DNA of 38,519 nt, taken from assembly GCA_021773035.1 (NCBI GenBank), contig JAJFKU010000011.1:1-38519 (forward strand). The letters are read 5' to 3'. Both the position numbers and the translations under genes were made by a program. Numbering within the stretch: the first letter of the stretch is position 1; each line of letters begins with the position of its first letter. The notes beneath the pieces are model-generated. The model did no database searches. It saw nothing but the letters and a program-made list of their open reading frames with translations, and had not been told where the DNA came from. Source of the DNA: Woeseiaceae bacterium (lineage in GTDB: Bacteria; Pseudomonadota; Gammaproteobacteria; Steroidobacterales; Woeseiaceae). Positions 33,445 through 38,519 of the stretch are shown piece after piece.

Positions 33445-35535
33445 CTAATTGGGTCGAACAAGTTTTGGCAACGCCATAACAGAGTCGACGAGATCCTCTA
33501 GCTGCGAGTCGCCGCGCAGAAGCTGATTCATCAGCTGATCACGCGTACCGTCAAAATTGTTATTGTTTATTGGCGAGCCTACTGGCGCAATCAAGAAATT
33601 GTACGGTGTTAGGTATCGCAATCTTAGCTCTGGTGCGCTCTCAAATTGAGTAGGCATTCCGCCGATAATCGCTGCGCCGTCATCGTACTCAGCGCGGGAA
33701 ATAGTATGCCCATCATAAATGGCGAATTCCTCGCGCGCGAACCCGGTTTCCTCCACGCTGTCCGGAATATACGAGTAGTCGTAGAGTCCCGATGGAGTTC
33801 CTTCTCTGACTTCGACGTAGACAAACTTCTGATAGTACGAGCCAGCATTTACTGCCGCGACTCGTTGAACCACCAATTCTTGTTCGTCGAGGAGAATCGT
33901 GTCGTCAGAGAGTATTCTCATGTGTTTAATAGACATGTCGCCGCTTCGCCACCAGCAAATAGGGGCCCTTCCTTCCATCTGTAATGGTTGCTGCAACAAT
34001 ATCTCTAGCCGGCCGGCTGAGTTGGCGAAATTATCAATCACCTGAATACCACGAACGCCAGGAAATGCTTTGGAAAATCGATTCGAAAAAAAAGCGGTGC
34101 TCGAAGTAAAAGTTTCCGACGCAATATGTTTAGAAGTAGATGGGTTTAGTCGGTGCCGCACAGAATCAATTGAACTTGGCCTGTCGTCGGGATTCTGCCT
34201 GATCATTTCTGCCACTACCTCATCCAGGTGCGCATGAGTTGGGTGGCGCTGCGCGATTTCTCGATACGCTGTACCTTGCGGTACTTCACCGGTGAGCATC
34301 TCGTTCAGCATAAGGCCGAGTGCAAAGAGGTCCGATTTATGATCCGCTGTCGTGTCCCGATCACGCTGCTCTGGCGCAGCATATCGAAAGTTAGCTAGTC
34401 GCTCAGCAGACTTTGTTTCTGCAGCGGAATATAGATCTTCCGACTCGAAATGCGCGATTCCAAAATCTGCTACGCAAACATCTTCTAGATCCTCGGATAG
34501 TAAGATGTTCTCCGGCTTTAAGTCTCGATGCCAAACACGAACCGAATGTGCAGCTTCGACGCCATTAAGGATTTGTGTGAAGATTCGTAACGCCATTTCT
34601 GCCGAGAAATCACCCGTCAATGCATCCCTCAGTGTCGTTGAGTAGAGCGGCATAACAAAAAATAGGGTTGCTTGACCATCAATGATTATTTCGCCAACAT
34701 CCAGTACAGGTACGATATTCGGATGGCGTATCTGCTGGCCAAAGCGGATTTCGTTGCGAAACCTTGTGTTGCGTGATCCTGTTATTCGCTTTGGATCGAT
34801 ATACTTAATAGCGACAGGTTTTCCGTTTTCATCTTTTGCCCCAAATACGATCCCCGATCCGCCTTGGCCGATCTGTTTTCCGATTGTATAGGTCTCCAGC
34901 GGGGTACTAAATGATCGCAGCTTCTTATGTCTTGATCGGTTCTTTGAGTTTTGCTGTATTGGTTGCAATGTCGAATCGTTTTTACTGTTTAGCCACTTGT
35001 AATGCTGGTCGATAATTTCGTCAAAAGTCTTCCGACGAATTACTTCCTCAGCAATCAATACGTATGCTTCAGGGGCTTGGAGGTCTGTTGTGTAGCCGCT
35101 GAATAGCGAGCCTTGGCGAAGGAATGGCAGTGCACGTCGAACTTGGCCAAGGGGCATGTCGACAATCTCGGCTAAGTCGCGAATTAGGTACTGTTTTTCG
35201 GGGTCCGCTACATAAAGCTTGCGCAAGCAATCGAAGATATGGCGGCACAGATAAACAATGCTGTCGGCCTGCGCATTTGTTGTTGCAAGCTCCGCCACGG
35301 CGACGAGAGGAACGAAATACACTTTGTCCTGCCGTTCAATCCAACCGGTTTGGGCCATTCGATCCAGATCGTCCAAATGTTCGGCATGTTGGGCGCGGAA
35401 TCTGGTGTAGCCAACCCCGCCCGGTTCTCTCCGCTGCGCATCGAATAACTCGGACAGCAATTTGAGTTCGACCTTCGACGCGTGTGTCGTGCTCGACGTC
35501 GATCTGGCACTGCGTTTTTTTCGTTCGCTAGCCAC
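33445..35535 (-). CDS. Hanks-type Ser/Thr protein kinase with extra N- and C-terminal domains
   Basis: 696 residues from a GTG at 35535. The N-terminal 190 residues look like a winged-helix pair (YTRFRAQHAEHLDDLDRMAQ; LAEIVDMPLGQVRRALPFLR). The kinase domain (about 215-460) has a full set of motifs: IGQGGSGIVFGA, VAIKYID (Lys), WHRDLKPEN, ADFGIAHF, and the APEQRD activation end. The C-terminal 220 residues are unrecognised, beta-rich, and end with DQLMNQLLRGDSQLEDLV. It faces the NACHT gene tail to tail with 57 bp between. Defence-linked kinases act on translation or toxins; the target here is unknown. Confidence 0.88.
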   Translation of the reverse strand: MASERKKRSARSTSSTTHASKVELKLLSELFDAQRREPGGVGYTRFRAQHAEHLDDLDRMAQTGWIERQDKVYFVPLVAVAELATTNAQADSIVYLCRHIFDCLRKLYVADPEKQYLIRDLAEIVDMPLGQVRRALPFLRQGSLFSGYTTDLQAPEAYVLIAEEVIRRKTFDEIIDQHYKWLNSKNDSTLQPIQQNSKNRSRHKKLRSFSTPLETYTIGKQIGQGGSGIVFGAKDENGKPVAIKYIDPKRITGSRNTRFRNEIRFGQQIRHPNIVPVLDVGEIIIDGQATLFFVMPLYSTTLRDALTGDFSAEMALRIFTQILNGVEAAHSVRVWHRDLKPENILLSEDLEDVCVADFGIAHFESEDLYSAAETKSAERLANFRYAAPEQRDRDTTADHKSDLFALGLMLNEMLTGEVPQGTAYREIAQRHPTHAHLDEVVAEMIRQNPDDRPSSIDSVRHRLNPSTSKHIASETFTSSTAFFSNRFSKAFPGVRGIQVIDNFANSAGRLEILLQQPLQMEGRAPICWWRSGDMSIKHMRILSDDTILLDEQELVVQRVAAVNAGSYYQKFVYVEVREGTPSGLYDYSYIPDSVEETGFAREEFAIYDGHTISRAEYDDGAAIIGGMPTQFESAPELRLRYLTPYNFLIAPVGSPINNNNFDGTRDQLMNQLLRGDSQLEDLVDSVMALPKLVRPN

Positions 35536-35898
35536 AAGTACACCGGATTTGGATTACAGAGGTTAACCCATTGTACGCTAGCCAATGATCGGCTCGATCA
35601 CCGCGGCTACGACTTTGGATCTAGGTCTAGCTTCTTCACAAGTTGAATCATTCCGAATCGATTGACAAAAATTGACGTCGTACCGATTTCGTATTTCCCA
35701 ATCGAATGTTTGCGCATTTGCTATCAGTTAGTCGTAATACGCGTTTCTGAGGGTACCTATCGCCGGTGGTCGATTTCTCAAGCGATCTTGGGATCTTGCT
35801 CGCAGAGGTAGTCAGGTTTGTGCAGGCGGAAAGAGATAACGACGGAAAGTTGTCAGCCCTGCGACGCAATGCCCTAAGGGGGGGGGATAAATCAATTG

Positions 35899-35948
35899 TC
35901 CTGTGGCTCTGCACCGAGGTATATATACCTCGGTGCAGAGCCACAGGA
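35899..35948. repeat. 50-bp perfect palindrome
   Basis: Both 25-nt arms are exact complements with no spacer; the centre reads GAGGTATA/TATACCTC. The centre matches the half-sites of the operator array just downstream, so the same protein may bind here. It could also form a cruciform or serve as a replication-fork or terminator element, but there is no T-run. Confidence 0.95.
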
Positions 35949-35980
35949 AGGGCTATTTGGTCTGGTCAAGGCATAAACAC

Positions 35981-36043
35981 AATACCTCAGTAAATCGCTA
36001 TACCTCATTGTACTAGTGAGGTATATTAAAACGCTGAGGTATT
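35981..36043. promoter_or_regulatory. Four-half-site symmetric operator array
   Basis: Half-sites AATACCTCAG (35981), TATACCTCA (35999), TGAGGTATA (36017) and CTGAGGTATT (36034) form two nested inverted repeats sharing one centre at 36012. GAGGT in the last half-site is also the ribosome site for the AbiEi-like start at 36049. Characterised AbiEi proteins repress their own operon through paired inverted repeats, so autoregulation is likely. Confidence 0.75.
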
Positions 36044-36048
36044 AAGCT

Positions 36049-37071
36049 ATGAGTCAGTCACAGGTACGCCACCAAGCCACTGGTCGAGCGGAACAAACCG
36101 TTTTGGCGGTCTTGCCTCGCTCTATTGAGGTGTCCGTTCCTACCCGCGACACGGGTGCCGATCTGATCGTCAATGGACAGCCCCTGACCATCAAATGGGC
36201 CGGCGAGGGGCATCTTGGCGACATTCGACGTCTGTTAAAAGACAGCGCCCGTTCGTATCCCGATATCGTGGTGGCGCAGCGGCTCTCGCCTGGCGCCCGG
36301 GCAGTACTCGACGAAGCCGGAATCGGCTGGGTGGATGAAACTGGCGCGGCCGAAATTGCCATTGGCCTAATGATTGTGTCTCGATCCGGGACGCCCGTAA
36401 AGTCAGCGCAGGGACACCTGTCGCGTTGGACACCGGCAGTGATGGCAGTAGCTGAGGCGCTTCTGTGTGGCGTTGCGGCGACGGTTACCGAAACCAAATC
36501 CGCCACCGGGCTATCCACCGGGAGTTGCACCGCCGCGCTGCGTTACTTAACGGATCTCGGATTGCTTCGAGCTGCGGCACAACGCGGAAGGGATTCTGCT
36601 CGGCACATCGACGATCCGAATACGTTCCTCACCAGCTATGCCGCCGCAACACAGGCGGTAGCAGATCCGCTCAGCCGGCAAGTTGGGGTAATGTGGCGCG
36701 ATCCTGTTGCGGAGTTGATCACTACTGGGAAAAAGTGGCGGGCAGCGGGAATTGACTGGGTGGCCACTGGCGGTGTCGCCGCCGGTGTGATGGCGCCGTT
36801 TCTCTCCGGCGTATCAAGCGCCGATGTGTATGTCGACGCGACGTCGATTGTCGGCCTCGAAGCCGTTGCCCAGGCTGCAAATTTGCGGCCCATTGAAGGT
36901 GGTCGACTCACGTTACGGCCATTCCCAACCGTGGCCGTCCAACGCTTGTGCGAAGAAATCGATGGCTTACGAGTGGCGCCTTGGCCACGGGTGTACGTCG
37001 ATCTTCAACGCACGGGCGTACGTGGTGAAGAAGCCGCAGAACATCTGTTAGAGGTTATTCGTGAGCGATGA
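36049..37071 (+). CDS. AbiEi-like antitoxin/regulator
   Basis: 340 residues. The N-terminal part (SVPTRDTGADLIVNGQPL, TIKWAGEG) resembles the small nuclease-like domain seen in actinobacterial AbiEi-type proteins, and a winged helix follows (RWTPAVMAVAEALLCG ... ATGLSTGSCTAALRYLTDLGLL). The C-terminal half probably holds the antitoxin region. In type IV AbiE systems AbiEi both neutralises AbiEii and represses the promoter. The gene overlaps the toxin gene by 11 bp and is preceded by a matching operator array, which supports the call. An alternative is another regulator acting on the same nucleotidyltransferase. Confidence 0.75.
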   Translation: MSQSQVRHQATGRAEQTVLAVLPRSIEVSVPTRDTGADLIVNGQPLTIKWAGEGHLGDIRRLLKDSARSYPDIVVAQRLSPGARAVLDEAGIGWVDETGAAEIAIGLMIVSRSGTPVKSAQGHLSRWTPAVMAVAEALLCGVAATVTETKSATGLSTGSCTAALRYLTDLGLLRAAAQRGRDSARHIDDPNTFLTSYAAATQAVADPLSRQVGVMWRDPVAELITTGKKWRAAGIDWVATGGVAAGVMAPFLSGVSSADVYVDATSIVGLEAVAQAANLRPIEGGRLTLRPFPTVAVQRLCEEIDGLRVAPWPRVYVDLQRTGVRGEEAAEHLLEVIRER

Positions 37072-37891
37072 AGCACCGCGCAGCCGGCGTGCGCGCACTG
37101 CAGCAGAGAGCGCATTAGTCCGTGTCGTTCATCACTACGGGACGCGCCCGGAGTTTGTCGTCCTCGGAGGGCTGGTTCCCGAACTTCTCTGCGCCGGTAG
37201 TGAATTTCAGCATGCTGGGACCACCGACATCGACGTGCAGGTCAATCTGGAAATTGCTTGTGGATCGGTCAACACCAAGCGCTTGGAACGCGCGTTACGC
37301 AACGCAGAGTTTGAGCCTGAAGCAAACCACTGGCGATGGTCAGCGCCGGGTCCCGAACGCCGCACGGTTGTGAAGTTCGAGCTACTGGCTGACTTGGATG
37401 ACGCACCTGCCGAAACAACGGTCCTGTTTGATGGCTGCGAGCAGTTGGGAGCGGCCAATTTGCGCGGTACAGGATTTGCAACACGGGATGTCGAGGTCCG
37501 AGAACTCACGGCACGCGTCGGTGAAGACGAGCGAACGGTGGAGGTAAACGTAACCGGTCTTGCGGGGTTTCTAATGGCCAAGTGCGCTGCTGCGCACTCG
37601 CGGCGTGCGCCCAAAGACTGGTACGACATTGCGTTTGTGTTAGCGCACAACGAAGCCGGGGGACCGCAACAAGCAGCGGAGGCCGTCATTGCACGCTTTG
37701 GCGGCGGGCGAGCAACCCTGCGTTCCGCAATGGATGACCTTCTGGCCAACTTTGCCGAACCCGATGCGCAAGGACCGCGTGCATACGCGGAGCAAATGCG
37801 TGTTGATCACCCCGAGATGGATAACACCGTGTTGCGTGCAGATGCGGTTGTCAGTGTTCGTGCGTTTCACTCGGTGTTGTTTTCTTCGTAG
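37061..37891 (+). CDS. AbiEii-like nucleotidyltransferase toxin
   Basis: 276 residues from a GTG at 37061 with GAGG upstream. FVVLGGLVPELL followed by TTDIDVQVNL is the nucleotidyltransferase pattern (Gly-Gly, then Asp-x-Asp), with a third acidic residue probably in VKFELLAD. KDWYDIAFVLAHN is the helical motif common in AbiEii/MenT-like proteins. These enzymes add nucleotides to tRNA or other RNA and block growth; antiphage abortive infection is their known role. It is coupled to the AbiEi-like gene. Catalytic residues look intact. Confidence 0.8.
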   Translation: MSDEAPRSRRARTAAESALVRVVHHYGTRPEFVVLGGLVPELLCAGSEFQHAGTTDIDVQVNLEIACGSVNTKRLERALRNAEFEPEANHWRWSAPGPERRTVVKFELLADLDDAPAETTVLFDGCEQLGAANLRGTGFATRDVEVRELTARVGEDERTVEVNVTGLAGFLMAKCAAAHSRRAPKDWYDIAFVLAHNEAGGPQQAAEAVIARFGGGRATLRSAMDDLLANFAEPDAQGPRAYAEQMRVDHPEMDNTVLRADAVVSVRAFHSVLFSS

Positions 37892-37958
37892 GTCGACTTC
37901 TAGCAACAGTTAACCAACAACAATTAGATGCGTATGGGGGGGATTAATACGTCTTCAC

Positions 37959-37977
37959 TTCCGACACTTTTCCGACA
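37959..37977. repeat. 19-bp repeat near attR (candidate integrase arm site)
   Basis: An exact copy of 16619-16637 in noncoding DNA about 90 bp left of attR. Being outside any integrase frame, it is the best evidence that the repeat has a function. Confidence 0.6.
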
Positions 37978-38069
37978 TCAGCTATGCATTGTTGTGCATC
38001 GTAAGGCGAAACTGCAACGAACGCCGTCTTTTAGGCTATATTAATCAACAAGTTACATTGGCGCTTCGA

Positions 38070-38115
38070 GCTACGAACCGAGCGGTCGGGAGTTCGAATC
38101 TCTCCGGGCGCGCCA
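38070..38115 (+). repeat. attR: 46-bp direct repeat of tRNA-Arg 3' end
   Basis: Identical to 16527-16572. The sequence to its left (TTCGA, instead of CTCGG) does not extend the tRNA, so this is only a fragment. It marks the right border of the 21.5-kb island. Confidence 0.95.
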
Positions 38116-38124
38116 ATTAGAACA

Positions 38125-38158
38125 AAGGGTTAGCCGATTTTTCCGGTTAGCCCTTTTT
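38125..38158 (+). terminator. Terminator-like hairpin right of attR
   Basis: A near copy of the hairpin after tRNA-Arg: AGGGTTAGCCG facing CGGTTAGCCCT, then T6. It shows that the sequence after attR comes from the same kind of element end. Confidence 0.7.
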
Positions 38159-38312
38159 TAATTTCCGACACTTTTCCGACAATTTCTTCAGCTTTTTTCC
38201 CAATCAGCATCAGATTCTGCGTTTCGGTTCTGCCACGACTCACAATCAATTCGGCTGCGTTGATGAGCTCGTTGAGTTCCGCAGCCGAATAATGTGTCGT
38301 AATGCCACCGCT
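38130..38312 (-). pseudogene. 3' remnant of a second, related integrase gene
   Basis: Reading leftward from about 38312, ITTHYSAAELNELINAAE and KKAEEIVGKVSEIKKG match the C-terminus of the intact integrase with scattered changes, including the catalytic Tyr region. Homology stops upstream at about 38305-38312, where unrelated DNA begins. It is the relic of an element that once sat in tandem at the same tRNA site. Confidence 0.85.
38163..38181. repeat. 19-bp repeat right of attR
   Basis: The third copy of the doubled TTCCGACA motif, located in the integrase remnant at the place matching 16619-16637. Confidence 0.6.
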
Positions 38313-38519
38313 GGGTACTGACATGTATGGACCCACCCCGGTTTGCAACAGGTTGACTCGTTGATCTGACAGACAGAATCAGTTGCAGTCATGTATCCGG
38401 CCTCTGTGTGGAGATTTGAGTAGATTTCTCCGGGCCCCAATGGACATCCGCGCGCCTTCACCTCATCAACTTAGCGGCCTCGTAGGCCCTGTCAGTACTC
38501 AGGTTGAGAAAGCGCCGGT
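38313..38519. other. Unassigned end of window
   Basis: About 200 bp after the integrase homology breaks. No gene is supported; the abrupt change suggests a deletion or insertion junction, possibly the end of another mobile element, but no terminal repeat can be paired within the window. Confidence 0.4.

Larger units (their letters stand above)
35536..36048. other. Intergenic region with palindromes upstream of the AbiE-like pair
   Basis: 513 bp. It contains a run of nine G residues (35878-35886), a 50-bp perfect palindrome (35899-35948) and a four-half-site operator array (35981-36043). The small ORF across the G run (35766-35993) has no family match and is not supported. Confidence 0.6.

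Noticed and set aside
35766..35993. 75-codon ORF running through the G9 tract and the palindrome
   Set aside because: The second half merely translates the palindrome; no family match or start signal.

Overview
The window looks like a chromosomal segment of a gammaproteobacterium of moderately high GC. Tryptophanase, CioAB-type cydAB, a HisKA_2/ANTAR pair next to a chemoreceptor, a PagL-like enzyme and tRNA-Arg(ACG) fit that group; I cannot name a genus. The left part (1-16500) is mostly ordinary chromosome. The right part (16527-38115) is an integrated island, much of it visibly AT-richer than the flanks.

Chromosomal part: AlaX-type alanyl-tRNA editing protein (minus), tryptophanase-like lyase, exported PqqB-like metallo-beta-lactamase protein (minus). 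Next comes a signalling cluster of ANTAR response regulator, HisKA_2 histidine kinase, a small protein and a chemoreceptor; kinase and receptor carry near-identical PAS domains, three copies in all. Then an AraC regulator divergent from thioredoxin and a PagL-like lipid A deacylase, and a small zincin. Between the zincin gene and cydB lies a composite hotspot: a GSU2403-type nucleotidyltransferase and a Phd/VapC toxin-antitoxin pair. The nucleotidyltransferase segment is bracketed by extra copies of the zincin 3' end and the cydB 3' end. The gbsR-like/cydA/cydB operon follows (minus).

Island: it is inserted in the 3' part of tRNA-Arg(ACG) and bounded by a 46-bp perfect direct repeat (16527-16572 and 38070-38115). 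Its left end carries a tyrosine integrase, a small DNA-binding protein, an unknown protein and a second recombinase-like protein, all minus and overlapping. About 1.15 kb of hairpin-rich noncoding DNA follows. The cargo then reads: probable N4-cytosine DNA methyltransferase; a minus-strand pair of GTP cyclohydrolase II and an HhH-GPD/FeS DNA-glycosylase-like protein; divergently, a dCTP-deaminase-like protein with a membrane tail, a P-loop nucleotide kinase and a membrane winged-helix protein; a Rossmann-fold protein and a DUF4238 protein; an IS3-family element; a NACHT NTPase; a Ser/Thr protein kinase; and an AbiEi/AbiEii-like pair with a symmetric operator array. Past attR there is only the 3' remnant of a related integrase, a trace of a second tandem element.

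The most interesting candidate is the block 21511-26812. A DNA methyltransferase, a purine-ring-opening cyclohydrolase, a DNA glycosylase-like enzyme, a dCTP deaminase relative and a nucleotide kinase sit together in a defence-type island. That suggests a nucleotide-pool or modified-base system, possibly antiphage. This is inference from family assignments and gene order only.
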